From contig JBLHIK010000001.1 in assembly GCA_047614005.1 (NCBI GenBank), forward strand, positions 1 through 62,913: a stretch of DNA of 62,913 bases, in the 5' to 3' direction. Below the pieces are notes generated by a model that saw only the letters and a program-made list of their open reading frames with translations, did not search any database and was not told the DNA's origin. The stretch comes from JBLHIK01 sp047614005 (GTDB lineage Bacteria > Patescibacteriota > Minisyncoccia > Phycocordibacterales > UBA1006). Below are positions 9,288 through 17,219 of the stretch, one piece after another (position 1 is the stretch's first letter; each line of letters opens with the position of its first letter). The position numbers were made by a program, and so were the translations under genes.

Positions 9288-9315
9288 GCCCCGTAATATA
9301 CATTATTATCGGGGC
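9288..9315. terminator. Hairpin after the 138-aa gene
   Basis: GCCCCG-TAATA pairs with TATTA-TCGGGGC (one bulge), flanked by A-rich and T-rich stretches. It is a likely terminator between convergent genes. Confidence 0.6.
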
Positions 9316-9379
9316 TTAATTTTACCTAAAAATTTACAAGACTATCTACCCTTTTCTCCGTTATTTGATGGAGATTTTT

Positions 9380-9769
9380 TTATTTCTTTTTTTCAAAATC
9401 AAGAGAGACAGAATTGATACAAAATCTATTTCCTGTTGTTTCTTTTGGCCCATCAGGAAATACATGCCCAAGGTGTCCTCCACACATAACACATACAACC
9501 TCTGTACGCTCCATATCTAAAGATGTGTCTCTAACATACTCCACGGAACCTTCTTTTGCATTATCAAAAGAAGGCCAGCCACAACCTGAATCATATTTAT
9601 GAAAAGAATCGAAAATCTCATTTTGACATCCAGCACAACGATATATGCCACCTTCTTCGTGATGAAGATATTCTCCTGTACCAGGATATTCAGTACCTTT
9701 TTCTCGCAACACTTTGTACTGTTCTTCTGATAATTCTTTCTTCCAATCTTTTTCTACTTTTTTTATCAT
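9380..9769 (-). CDS. msrB: Peptide methionine (R)-S-oxide reductase MsrB
   Basis: 129-aa enzyme that reduces methionine-R-sulfoxide in oxidised proteins. It has both zinc-binding CxxC pairs (CAGC and CVMC), the GCGWPSF substrate loop, the GGHLGHVFPDGP motif and the catalytic cysteine in RFCINSVSL. The length is that of a stand-alone MsrB domain with no MsrA fusion. It starts 2 bp after the stop of the upstream membrane-anchored gene, so the two form an operon. Confidence 0.95.
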   Translation of the reverse strand: MIKKVEKDWKKELSEEQYKVLREKGTEYPGTGEYLHHEEGGIYRCAGCQNEIFDSFHKYDSGCGWPSFDNAKEGSVEYVRDTSLDMERTEVVCVMCGGHLGHVFPDGPKETTGNRFCINSVSLDFEKKK

Positions 9770-9771
9770 AT

Positions 9772-10485
9772 TTAAAATTCTAAAGGTATCAAAATCTGCA
9801 TCAATGAGTCTTGTCCTTTATACAAATCTTCTTTTTCAAACAGAACCAGCACTCCTCCTTCAGTAAATACAATATCATCGAGATTCTCCCCCATGGTCGC
9901 TTGTATGATTGACTGTTTTTCTTCGTCAGTTCGCTCATTAGTAAGAAGTACTTCACGCAGTGCATTTGATAGTATTTGTTTATCAGGACTCGTTAAAGAC
10001 CCAAGGATATACTCATCCATGTCATTAAAAGGCTGACTAGGGTAATAAAGAGAAAGAACTTTTACTTCATCATTTACTATAAAAACGATAGAGAGTGTTG
10101 TAGTGGTATGAAAGAAAGTAGACTCTATAGTGAGAGAGCTTATATCTTCTTTATTTTTTTCTTCGGAGAGGATGTCTTGAATATAGTCATGGATATGTCT
10201 ATTGATATGACGCTCACGTATATCCCTGTTTTCTGTACGCACTTGAGGATATGACATCACATATGAAAAGCGTGGATCACCACCACTCATAGCATGAGAG
10301 AAAACAGACAGACTCTCCCCTGACAAAGTAATAGTATCTATATATGCTGCTTCAGTAGGAGCATTGTATATAAGGATATAACCAAAAAGAAATAAAGCGA
10401 GAACCAGCACAGATCGTCTATACCAAAAACGCCCACTAAAAAACTTTTTTATTTTTTGTTTATATATGTCGAGTTTTTCTTTCAT
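9772..10485 (-). CDS. Membrane-anchored exoprotein, possible DUF3298/RsiV-like domain
   Basis: 237 aa. A basic cytoplasmic start (MKEKLDIYKQKIKKFFSGRF) is followed by one transmembrane helix (residues ~24-40) and an outside domain of ~190 residues. The ending VLVLFEKEDLYKGQDSLMQI followed by LIPLEF resembles the terminal strand pattern of DUF3298/DUF4163 domains, found in RsiV and peptidoglycan deacetylases. The middle SLTSPDKQILSNALREVLLT fits the helix region of that fold. This is a weak pattern match by eye. If it is right, the protein would sit on the cell surface, and RsiV relatives bind lysozyme. It is co-transcribed with msrB. Confidence 0.5.
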   Translation of the reverse strand: MKEKLDIYKQKIKKFFSGRFWYRRSVLVLALFLFGYILIYNAPTEAAYIDTITLSGESLSVFSHAMSGGDPRFSYVMSYPQVRTENRDIRERHINRHIHDYIQDILSEEKNKEDISSLTIESTFFHTTTTLSIVFIVNDEVKVLSLYYPSQPFNDMDEYILGSLTSPDKQILSNALREVLLTNERTDEEKQSIIQATMGENLDDIVFTEGGVLVLFEKEDLYKGQDSLMQILIPLEF

Positions 10486-10492
10486 GAAGTAA

Positions 10493-10498
10493 AGTATA
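10493..10498 (-). promoter_or_regulatory. -10 element just before the 237-aa gene
   Basis: TATACT on the minus strand ends 7 nt before the ATG at 10485, so the transcript is probably leaderless. Confidence 0.4.
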
Positions 10499-10515
10499 AC
10501 AAATTTTATGTATAT

Positions 10516-11072
10516 CTATGAGTTATTTTTTATAAGTGTAATTTCAGGTAATACAACACCTTCTTTTAAAATAAATCCTTTATCATTAAAATCTTCCTCT
10601 GTTTTTTTGAAGCCATTTTTTATATAAAATTCAATTGCATTTTTATTATAGGTTACTACATGCACAATAATATCTTTGTCGCTTTTGAGAAAATCAAATG
10701 ACTGCCCTAATAGCTTTTTACCTATTCCCTGACCTTGATATTTAGGAAGGATATATATGGCTCTTATTTCATTATTTTTTATGCCTTTATAAGCAGTACA
10801 AACACCCACTACAGTGTCGTTTTCTTTTGCGACAAATGTCTCTGCTTTAGGATTTTTATTTTCAAGATAGTTCTGAAGTTCTTCAGTTTTCTCTTTTGTT
10901 TTTCTCTTATTTACAAAATCTTCAACATCTCCATAACTAACACCGTGTTCTTCATTAGGATATGTTGCAAGCCACGTTGCAGTACCAACATCTATAATAC
11001 CCTGAGCATCATTTGAAAGAGCGGGAGAAATAATATAACCTCTGTTTTATTTTCAAAATGTTTATTTTCCAT
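10516..11072 (-). pseudogene. GNAT-family N-acetyltransferase, frameshifted near the N-terminus
   Basis: Most of a GNAT acetyltransferase is readable: ...DAQGIIDVGTATWLATYPNE, VAKENDTVVGVCTAYKG, the acetyl-CoA loop ILPKYQGQGIGKKLL, and YNKNAIEFYIKNGFKKTEED. The frame stays open upstream to 11046 but contains no ATG before the conserved start of the fold. An ATG at 11072 opens MENKHFENKTEVI in another phase. One additional base between ~11030 and 11040 would join the two into a normal ~185-aa protein. This is either a real 1-bp deletion or an assembly error. A GTG at 10809 could only make a 97-aa C-terminal fragment. Confidence 0.65.
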
Positions 11073-11297
11073 ATGTGTATAGTTTAACAGAAAAATTTAT
11101 AATTTTGAAAGACTAGAGACTAATAAAAAAAACCTTACCCTCAAACCATGGAGGTAAGGCGTTCATAATTCGCATACCTTTTTGGTAGGTAATTTTGATT
11201 TGACCACAATCTTTCCAAGCATCGTGCTAAACGCATAAGCAAACCATATTGCGCTTATTTCACCCAATGCGCGCGCAAGCGTTACTCCCTCATTGTG
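11073..11297. other. Intergenic stretch at the left edge of the restriction-modification island
   Basis: No gene seen. It contains an imperfect hairpin (CCTTACC...GGTAAGG near 11136-11159) and a locally GC-richer patch (GCGCGCGCAAGC near 11270). I looked for a copy of the tRNA-Ser tail that would mark an integration boundary and found none. Confidence 0.4.
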
Positions 11298-12671
11298 TTA
11301 ATAAATATACACATTATATAATTCCGCAAATTTTTCTAACGTTAAATTATTATCAACAGTTTTCAGCTGTGTCTGATATTTTGTAAATATATTAGTGATT
11401 ATTTGTATACGTTCTCCTTTAACTGCTTTGTGTATTTTTCTATGGCAATGAGGACATAGTGGGATTAAGTTTATTGTACAGTCTAAGTTTCTTTTTTTAT
11501 CAGTCCAATACTGTTCTTGAAACTCCATTGGAATCATATGATGACCCTCTACATAAAGTTGTTTTGTTGAATCTGAAACGAAGTAAAGATGTTTTTCATC
11601 ATCACAAGCACATTTATATCCATGTACATTAAAAGATTCTTTCTTGAACACTCTTTGTGTTTTGAAAACCATTTTACCTTTTTTATTGTAATCAAAAATA
11701 GGTTCTTGCTCGTAGCATGGGACACCTGCTTTTTTGTCTTTTTCTCTCCGTAATTTATCCTTTGTTTTTATAATTTCAATAATTTCCACTTCTCTTTCTT
11801 CATCATCTACAGATACTCTAAAAATATTATATGGTGTTAAATCTGTTTTCTTTAAGAATTCAGTGAAACCGTGCATTACACGCAAAGTAATATCACTTGT
11901 TTGTTCTAGCGCTTTAGAAATATCAACACCCTGACCTTTTTGTAATATAATAACTGCGTATAATTTTAAAGCAAAAAATTTAATATCTTGACCTTTAGGT
12001 ATGGATTTAAATTTGGCAGAATATATATCGCCCTTTTTTGTAATCTGCTTAAATTGAGAATTGCTTGCATTTTTGCTTTGCAAATAATTAGCATGGTCAA
12101 CTAATTCATCTACACTATTATATTTAGAGTGGATATTTAAATTTTTTATATGTATTAAGTCGATAACATCAAAACCAATCGTATTAATGTATTTAATACT
12201 CATTTGTATATTAGATATTCCTGTATCAGAAATTTCATTGGAATCTGGAGTAAATTTATCTGACTTGTGCGTTGTCAGAATACATATTTTTTTAATTCTA
12301 TCGTCCAATAAAAATTTTTTGCCGTCTTTCTCTTTAAGTTTACTGGTTATCATTGGCATAACTTGCTGACTTAAAAAGACATTTCCTTCTTTTCCGTGAA
12401 TAGTTGTGAAAGAAATTGTAATTAAATCATAATCAATGAAATCTCCTTTTATATATCCGTTATATTGGTGGTATTTACCTTCCTCTTTTGTATCTAAAAG
12501 CGAATATTCCGTTATATTCAAAAAATCATAGCGTTTATTTAATTCACTAATTATATTTTTAATAAACAATTCTGGTGAATCAAAACCGTAAACTCGCAGT
12601 ATCTTTTTAGACTTATCATTACCTAGAGATTTAAAAAATTTCTCATGTATTTTTAGTGTATGTTTTTTCAT
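11298..12671 (-). CDS. Putative type II restriction endonuclease with C-terminal HNH domain
   Basis: 457 aa. The last third carries a zinc-ribbon HNH nuclease: CAC ... KQLYVEGHHMIPMEFQEQYW ... NLIPLCPHCHRKIHKA (residues ~355-420), with the paired histidines and CxxC expected of HNH enzymes. The first ~250 residues match nothing I know and presumably hold DNA recognition. It is the third gene of a controller-methylase-nuclease set (1-nt gap after the methylase), which makes a restriction role likely. The partner methylase is a double enzyme of the M.FokI type, so the target is probably non-palindromic. Very AT-rich codon use suggests transfer. Confidence 0.75.
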   Translation of the reverse strand: MKKHTLKIHEKFFKSLGNDKSKKILRVYGFDSPELFIKNIISELNKRYDFLNITEYSLLDTKEEGKYHQYNGYIKGDFIDYDLITISFTTIHGKEGNVFLSQQVMPMITSKLKEKDGKKFLLDDRIKKICILTTHKSDKFTPDSNEISDTGISNIQMSIKYINTIGFDVIDLIHIKNLNIHSKYNSVDELVDHANYLQSKNASNSQFKQITKKGDIYSAKFKSIPKGQDIKFFALKLYAVIILQKGQGVDISKALEQTSDITLRVMHGFTEFLKKTDLTPYNIFRVSVDDEEREVEIIEIIKTKDKLRREKDKKAGVPCYEQEPIFDYNKKGKMVFKTQRVFKKESFNVHGYKCACDDEKHLYFVSDSTKQLYVEGHHMIPMEFQEQYWTDKKRNLDCTINLIPLCPHCHRKIHKAVKGERIQIITNIFTKYQTQLKTVDNNLTLEKFAELYNVYIY

Positions 12672-12672
12672 A

Positions 12673-14526
12673 TTATTTTCTTTTACCTTTCACAATATTG
12701 TAATTCGTAATTAAAACCTCCTTACGCACGCCTGATTCTAGTTTAAAAATATTAAATTCGTGAGTATCAATCCACTCTTTCAAAATATGATTTGTTTTAT
12801 TTTTATGTTCTATAATATTGGACAACATAAACCTATATCCATTATTATGTAGAGATGTTATATACTTCAATAATTTTGTCTCTAAATCTGCGTCCCAGCC
12901 ATTAAAACCACGCTTGCCGTCATTATATGAACCATTTGTTATAAAATATGGCGGATCAAAATAAAACAAGGATTCTTTACTAAACTTTTTGTAGTCTAAA
13001 TTTTGAAAATCAAAATTTAGCAGGTTAATCTTTTTGACTTTTGGCTTAAAATTAAGAATGCGTTGTCCCAAAGTTTCGTTAAATGCACAATTCCCAACAG
13101 GTGTATTAAATTCAAAAGAGGAGTTGAATCTTAATTGATTTTGAAATGAAAACATAGACAAAACAAACAAGTCCATTGAAGTTTGTTTATTATTGTAAAT
13201 TATTCTAAATTTATTAAAAGTTTTACTATTACTTCTATTTAAATCATGTTTCTCAATTTGGTTTTTGGTATGCTCCAATATTTTTTTAGGTGATGTTTTT
13301 AGCAACATCGCTATCATTTCATAAACATATGGATTGTATTCATTATATATAACCTCATCAGCGACAACATTGACACCAACATTAAATGCTCCACCCATAA
13401 CATCAACGAAAGAATCAATTTGTCCAGGTAAGTACTTTGTTATTTGAGGCATTAATCTATTTTTGCTACCAGAGTAGTTTAAAGGTGATTTGATTACTGT
13501 GTTATCTTTTTTAAAATAAATCAGGACTTCAAATAAATTTTTGCTTTTTTTGCTTTTTCTTATATTTTTGTATGTTCGGTATGAAATCTTTTTGATGATA
13601 ACCTTACTATTAACAGCATACTTTTTTAACATTTTCTCTAAATCATCTATTGGTATTAGAGATTCATTGCTATAACTTATAACAACATGCTTAAAATTTG
13701 CTTGTCTAATTAAATCTTCAAAAGCTATAATTGCTTCTTTTTTACGCGTGTAGACAGATTTTCTATCATTACAAACTCTTCTGCCAGTTATCCCTGCTAT
13801 ATTAGGAAAATCATATCTAGATAGAGTTTCTAACACATGATACGCCGAAGAATATTCTGTTACTGTGTATGGTGGGTCAATGTATAAAATATCTCCCTCA
13901 ATTTTTCTGATTACAGAATTAGAATCCTCATTGTAAACTTCGTTATCATCTTTCAATTTGTAATTAAACAGTCCAATTGGAGATAATACAAAATCTTTCA
14001 AAGACCTTTTGTCCCATTCTTTCAAAAACGCTTCATATGTTCCAGATGTATTTGAAAAACTCATAGCACTCTCTAGCAAACTAGCAAGCAGGAAATAATA
14101 TTCTTGTTCATTGAAAATTTTATTTTTGTATATTTCCTCAATTTCAATTCTAATTCCATCTATTTTAACCGCATTCTTATCAGAAAAATATTGTCGATTG
14201 CCAGTAGGTGCATAGTTATTAGTTATATAGAAATTTTTATCATATTCATATTTTTTTTCATTAAAGTATTCAAAAGGTTCTGTTTGATATTTTTTTTTAA
14301 AGTTTTTGAAATGAGGAATTTTTGAATTCCATAATTTTGCTTTAGCAAAATCTGTAGAGAATTTTAAAAAGTCGTTTGAAATAATTTTATATTTTGATTT
14401 AAAATAATCCCCAACACTAGAAGTGCCAGCAAAAATATCGCAGAAAGTATTTCCAGAAATTTTGTTTTCTTGCAAAAATATTTCTATTTCTTGCAAAAGT
14501 CTTGTTTTGTTTCCAATAAATCTCAT
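12673..14526 (-). CDS. Fused double DNA N6-adenine methyltransferase (M.FokI-like)
   Basis: 617 aa with two complete D12-class adenine methylase modules in one chain. Module 1 (residues ~1-340) has FIGNKTRLL, AdoMet motif I FCDIFAGTSSVGDYF (~28-42) and catalytic DPPY at 217-220. Module 2 (~345-617) has NYSGSKNRLMPQI, FVDVMGGAFNVGVNV (~373-387) and DPPY at 524-527. In M.FokI and relatives each half methylates one strand of an asymmetric site. By analogy this enzyme protects both strands of a non-palindromic sequence against the HNH nuclease downstream. It starts 2 nt after the controller gene. Confidence 0.88.
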   Translation of the reverse strand: MRFIGNKTRLLQEIEIFLQENKISGNTFCDIFAGTSSVGDYFKSKYKIISNDFLKFSTDFAKAKLWNSKIPHFKNFKKKYQTEPFEYFNEKKYEYDKNFYITNNYAPTGNRQYFSDKNAVKIDGIRIEIEEIYKNKIFNEQEYYFLLASLLESAMSFSNTSGTYEAFLKEWDKRSLKDFVLSPIGLFNYKLKDDNEVYNEDSNSVIRKIEGDILYIDPPYTVTEYSSAYHVLETLSRYDFPNIAGITGRRVCNDRKSVYTRKKEAIIAFEDLIRQANFKHVVISYSNESLIPIDDLEKMLKKYAVNSKVIIKKISYRTYKNIRKSKKSKNLFEVLIYFKKDNTVIKSPLNYSGSKNRLMPQITKYLPGQIDSFVDVMGGAFNVGVNVVADEVIYNEYNPYVYEMIAMLLKTSPKKILEHTKNQIEKHDLNRSNSKTFNKFRIIYNNKQTSMDLFVLSMFSFQNQLRFNSSFEFNTPVGNCAFNETLGQRILNFKPKVKKINLLNFDFQNLDYKKFSKESLFYFDPPYFITNGSYNDGKRGFNGWDADLETKLLKYITSLHNNGYRFMLSNIIEHKNKTNHILKEWIDTHEFNIFKLESGVRKEVLITNYNIVKGKRK

Positions 14527-14528
14527 AT

Positions 14529-14723
14529 TTATTTTATTAAATCATCAACACTAACCTCGAGTGCTTTTGCAATGAGTCTCAAGGTCTCAACTCTAGGATT
14601 TTTCGTTGCACCAGACTCTAGTTTGATGATTGTATTATAAGTAATATCAACAAGTTTTGATAACTTGTCTTGCGATACTCCTTTTTTATTTCTGTATTTC
14701 TTTAAATTTTTGGCGATTGACAT
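14529..14723 (-). CDS. HTH-type controller (C) protein of the restriction-modification system
   Basis: 64-aa XRE/Cro-family helix-turn-helix protein, NLKKYRNKKGVSQDKLSKLV then DITYNTIIKLESG, ending in RLIAKALEVSVDDLIK. Size and position match C proteins that time methylase and nuclease expression after the island enters a new host. An 18-bp perfect palindrome lies 21 bp before its ATG, and further inverted repeats surround the candidate -10 boxes, as expected for autoregulation. Confidence 0.88.
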   Translation of the reverse strand: MSIAKNLKKYRNKKGVSQDKLSKLVDITYNTIIKLESGATKNPRVETLRLIAKALEVSVDDLIK

Positions 14724-14743
14724 AATAATATTGAAAATTGTGG

Positions 14744-14761
14744 ATAGTAAATATTTACTAT
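14744..14761. promoter_or_regulatory. Palindromic operator before the controller gene
   Basis: Perfect 18-bp palindrome, half-site ATAGTAAAT. It lies between the candidate -10 elements and the controller ATG, and is the best candidate binding site for the HTH protein. Confidence 0.6.
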
Positions 14762-14785
14762 TACTTTTGGATATAGTATAACAGG

Positions 14786-14818
14786 AGTAGGTTCATCTGA
14801 ACCTACTATGAATTATAA
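14786..14818 (-). promoter_or_regulatory. Inverted repeat and -10 region of the restriction-modification operon
   Basis: 10-bp inverted repeat AGTAGGTTCA / TGAACCTACT with a 2-bp spacer (14786-14807), directly downstream on the minus strand of a TATAAT hexamer (~14813-14818). A second -10-like TATACT lies just below it (~14774-14779). The repeat could be a second operator. Confidence 0.45.
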
Positions 14819-14859
14819 CACTTTTTAAAAAAATTTAGTATAGTGTTACTAACAACATG

Positions 14860-15083
14860 AAGCGAAACCGACCGACAAAACCCTTACTTTTCTATGGAGG
14901 GGCCTAGGGAGGAGCCGAAAAGGAAATGGTTTTGGTTGGGCGGGTCGCCCGAAGCATGAGGGCGATGGCGCGGTGGAGTTGTTTCGCACTCCGCAGAGTG
15001 CAAAAGAAAGCACTCAAAGCGTTCCGCTTCCTATTCTGGATTTTCTTCAAAAAAAGTTCGGATTTCGTCCAAAAGGTACCGCA
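14860..15083. other. GC-rich, hairpin-dense non-coding stretch
   Basis: Clearly richer in G and C than its surroundings. It contains compact hairpins such as GGGCG-GGT-CGCCC (~14940) and CACTC-CGCA-GAGTG (~14990). No convincing reading frame: the open frames here show no protein-like pattern. It may be a structured RNA or the remnant of the element that brought in the restriction island. Confidence 0.4.
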
Positions 15084-15146
15084 AAAAACAGTACAGAACG
15101 ATGTTCTGTACTGTAATGTTTTATGTGGAAGAGACAGGATTCGAAC
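15084..15146 (-). repeat. Copy B of the tRNA-Ser tail plus terminator
   Basis: 63 bp matching 15453-15515 with one mismatch seen: a 3-bp-loop hairpin (arms CAGTACAGAAC / GTTCTGTACTG), a spacer, and the last ~22 bases of tRNA-Ser. It is in the same orientation as the true gene, 369 bp away. It looks like an attachment-site duplication. Confidence 0.8.
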
Positions 15147-15293
15147 AGGAGTCCTTATTTTTATAAATAAAAATATAGGCTCACGTTCCTGGCTCGCTGG
15201 TGCTCGTACCTCGCACATCACTCCGCCTTTCGAATCTTATACAAGCGATGCTTGTATCTCTTCTCGAAAAATATATTCGTAAACTCATTATTT

Positions 15294-15313
15294 TGCGGAA
15301 GAGACAGGATTCG
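15294..15313 (-). repeat. Copy C: tRNA-Ser tail fragment
   Basis: TGCGGAAGAGACAGGATTCG, identical to the end of tRNA-Ser(GGA), with unrelated sequence beyond it. Confidence 0.75.
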
Positions 15314-15425
15314 CCTACTCTCATGGATATTTATTTCGTCTTGTAGACTCATAAATATCTCATTCCCTTAGTCTCCACTCGGCCATTCATCTCTCCCTTT
15401 GGTCGAGATGGCTTCGCATGGCCTC

Positions 15426-15445
15426 GGTTCGAATCCTGTCTTCCG
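15426..15445 (+). repeat. Copy D: inverted tRNA-Ser tail fragment
   Basis: GGTTCGAATCCTGTCTTCCG on the plus strand is opposite in orientation to the real tRNA. Together with copy C it brackets ~110 bp as an inverted repeat. There is no matching 5' half, so it is not a tRNA gene. Confidence 0.7.
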
Positions 15446-15452
15446 GTAAAAC

Positions 15453-15483
15453 AAAAACAGTACAGAACGATGTTCTGTACTGT
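15453..15483 (-). terminator. Terminator of tRNA-Ser
   Basis: 11-bp perfect stem CAGTACAGAAC / GTTCTGTACTG followed on the minus strand by a T-rich run. It ends the tRNA transcript. Confidence 0.75.
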
Positions 15484-15494
15484 AATGTTTTATG

Positions 15495-15579
15495 CGGAAG
15501 AGACAGGATTCGAACCTGCGGGGGATTACTCCCCACACACTTTCCAAGCGTGCGCCTTAAACCACTCAGCCACTCTTCC
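15495..15579 (-). tRNA. tRNA-Ser (anticodon GGA)
   Basis: 85-nt class II tRNA. The acceptor stem is GGAAGAG / CTCTTCC with G discriminator, the D-arm contains GCTGAGTGGTTTAAGGC, the anticodon loop is CTTGGAAAG (GGA), and there is a long variable arm and GGTTCGAATCC T-loop. CCA is not encoded. Several broken copies of its 3' end lie just downstream. Confidence 0.95.
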
Positions 15580-15606
15580 ACCCTACGGATAAAATATAAC
15601 ATATTT

Positions 15607-16503
15607 TTACATCTCTTTTCGGAGGCGTTGAACCCTCTCTTGCAGTGGAGGATGTGTAGAAAACATTTTACTGATTCCAGAAAGTGATTTTTTAGCACCG
15701 AAAGGATTTGATATAAAGAGATGCGCTATCGCTTTATTTTGAATCTTCATTTTGCCACCATAATGAGATATTTTCTCCAATGCATTTGCAAGACCATCGG
15801 GATATCGAGTCAGAAGAGCACCACTTGCATCAGCAAGATATTCTCTCTTTCTTGAAATGGAAAGCTGTATTAAAATACCTATAATTGGTGCAAGTATCAT
15901 AAGAGCAATACCTACAATCATAAATATAGAACCCAGCTGACTATCTGAATCTCGCCCTCTCCCTCGAAACAGAAGACTTCGCAGAAAGAAATCAGATAAA
16001 AGAGTAATAAAGCCCACCAAAACCACCACCATGGTAGATATGAGCATGTCCTTGTTTCCAATATGAGCAAGCTCATGAGCTACCACCCCTTCTAATTCAT
16101 CTTTTTCAAGAAGAGACAAGAGACCGGTCGTCACTGCTACAACGGCATGTTTTTCATTGCGACCTGTGGCAAAGGCGTTAGGAGCATCGTCGTGTATCAC
16201 ATAGAGTTGTGGCATAGGCAATCCTGCAGTAATAGCGAGATTCTCTGTGAGAGTATACAGATCAAAATACTCTTCTCGAGAAGCCTTTTTTGCTCCTGAC
16301 ATTTTCAATACCATTTTGCTTGAATTCCAATATGCAAAGATATTCATTCCCAGTGCAAAAACTACTGCAAAGAGCAATATATCAGGTCGCCCATAGTACA
16401 AAGAGATGAAATACCCCACAGAAATAACAACAATCAAAAAAACAAAGACAAGAGTCCATGTCTTGCGAATGTTTTTTGATTGTTCTGTGTAGAGTGTTGC
16501 CAT
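15607..16503 (-). CDS. htpX: M48 family membrane protease HtpX
   Basis: 298-aa zinc metalloprotease of the cytoplasmic membrane, which degrades misfolded membrane proteins. Two N-terminal membrane helices (residues ~14-55) precede the catalytic HELAH (143-147). Two more helices (~155-215) are followed by the third zinc ligand region SRKREYLADASGALLTRYPD. It ends FSTHPPLQERVQRLRKEM, typical of the family. It lies just downstream of lemA and an anchored exoprotein, a pairing (lemA-htpX) common in bacteria. Confidence 0.95.
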   Translation of the reverse strand: MATLYTEQSKNIRKTWTLVFVFLIVVISVGYFISLYYGRPDILLFAVVFALGMNIFAYWNSSKMVLKMSGAKKASREEYFDLYTLTENLAITAGLPMPQLYVIHDDAPNAFATGRNEKHAVVAVTTGLLSLLEKDELEGVVAHELAHIGNKDMLISTMVVVLVGFITLLSDFFLRSLLFRGRGRDSDSQLGSIFMIVGIALMILAPIIGILIQLSISRKREYLADASGALLTRYPDGLANALEKISHYGGKMKIQNKAIAHLFISNPFGAKKSLSGISKMFSTHPPLQERVQRLRKEM

Positions 16504-16595
16504 GGGTTAAGAGATAAGGAGCAGTGATTAGGAAACAGGGAATCTACATCCTAAACAAGCAAGTACTAGGTATTATAATTTTTAATACTTAATCT

Positions 16596-17201
16596 TTATT
16601 TTTTTCTAAATGAATTATATAGATATTCCGCCTCTTCAAGACTATCTATTCTAGGTGAATCACCAATATGAATAATGAAGACGAGTTTCAAGTCTTGAGC
16701 GTCAATTAAAACTTTTACTGTTTTATAATTACCAGAAATATTTTGTTCATATATTTGTGCATCAAAACCGTCAATTTTCACATTTTTGGGCTCAGGTGCA
16801 TTTGTGTATTTTGGTATATAACTTTCGAAGATTTTTGTACCAACTTCATCCTCTTTCACTATGGACATAAACAGTTCTCCATCATATCCTGAGCCAAAAA
16901 AATCTTCTGGATTACCAAAAATAACACTACCTCCACTAGAGCTTATTTCTTCATTAAAGATAGCAAATTCGCGTGGAATAGATACAGAGAATCCAAGTTC
17001 TTCGTTTTCATAGCGAACCCAATCACCTACCACTTCTTCTATTTCAGATATTTCTTCATTTTGCTCCATAGCCTGTTGTATATTTTCATGCGTTTTCTGC
17101 TCTCTACCTTCCCATATCATTGTTGAAATAAAAACAGTCATGAGCAAGATAGCTGACAGTAAAATAATAATAAGTTTATGATTGTGATTGTGGTCTTCCA
17201 T
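16596..17201 (-). CDS. Membrane-anchored exoprotein, paralogue of 17839-18393 (201 aa)
   Basis: Histidine-rich start (MEDHNHNHK), one membrane helix (~residues 9-29), then an acidic linker and an outside domain. The phrase YENEELGFSVSIPREFAIF matches YVNKELGFSFQYPEQWGELE in the gene on the other side of lemA. This is a PsbP-like opening seen in many small anchored proteins. Specific function unknown. It lies between lemA and htpX, so it may help surface proteolysis or envelope stress. Confidence 0.6.
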   Translation of the reverse strand: MEDHNHNHKLIIILLSAILLMTVFISTMIWEGREQKTHENIQQAMEQNEEISEIEEVVGDWVRYENEELGFSVSIPREFAIFNEEISSSGGSVIFGNPEDFFGSGYDGELFMSIVKEDEVGTKIFESYIPKYTNAPEPKNVKIDGFDAQIYEQNISGNYKTVKVLIDAQDLKLVFIIHIGDSPRIDSLEEAEYLYNSFRKK

Positions 17202-17219
17202 GATTATATATATTTATAA

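Noticed and set aside
9061..9417. 89-codon frame (9148-9417, plus) overlapping the end of the 138-aa gene
   Set aside because: It runs through the terminator hairpin and the antisense of msrB, with no composition support.
14926..15282. 118-codon open frame on the plus strand in the tRNA-Ser repeat area
   Set aside because: It translates GC-rich hairpins and the tRNA tail (the RDRIRTG string typical of misread tRNA genes); no protein-like pattern.
15405..15446. Possible plus-strand tRNA ending GGTTCGAATCC
   Set aside because: The supposed T-stem does not pair and no acceptor 5' half exists upstream; it is an inverted fragment of the tRNA-Ser tail.
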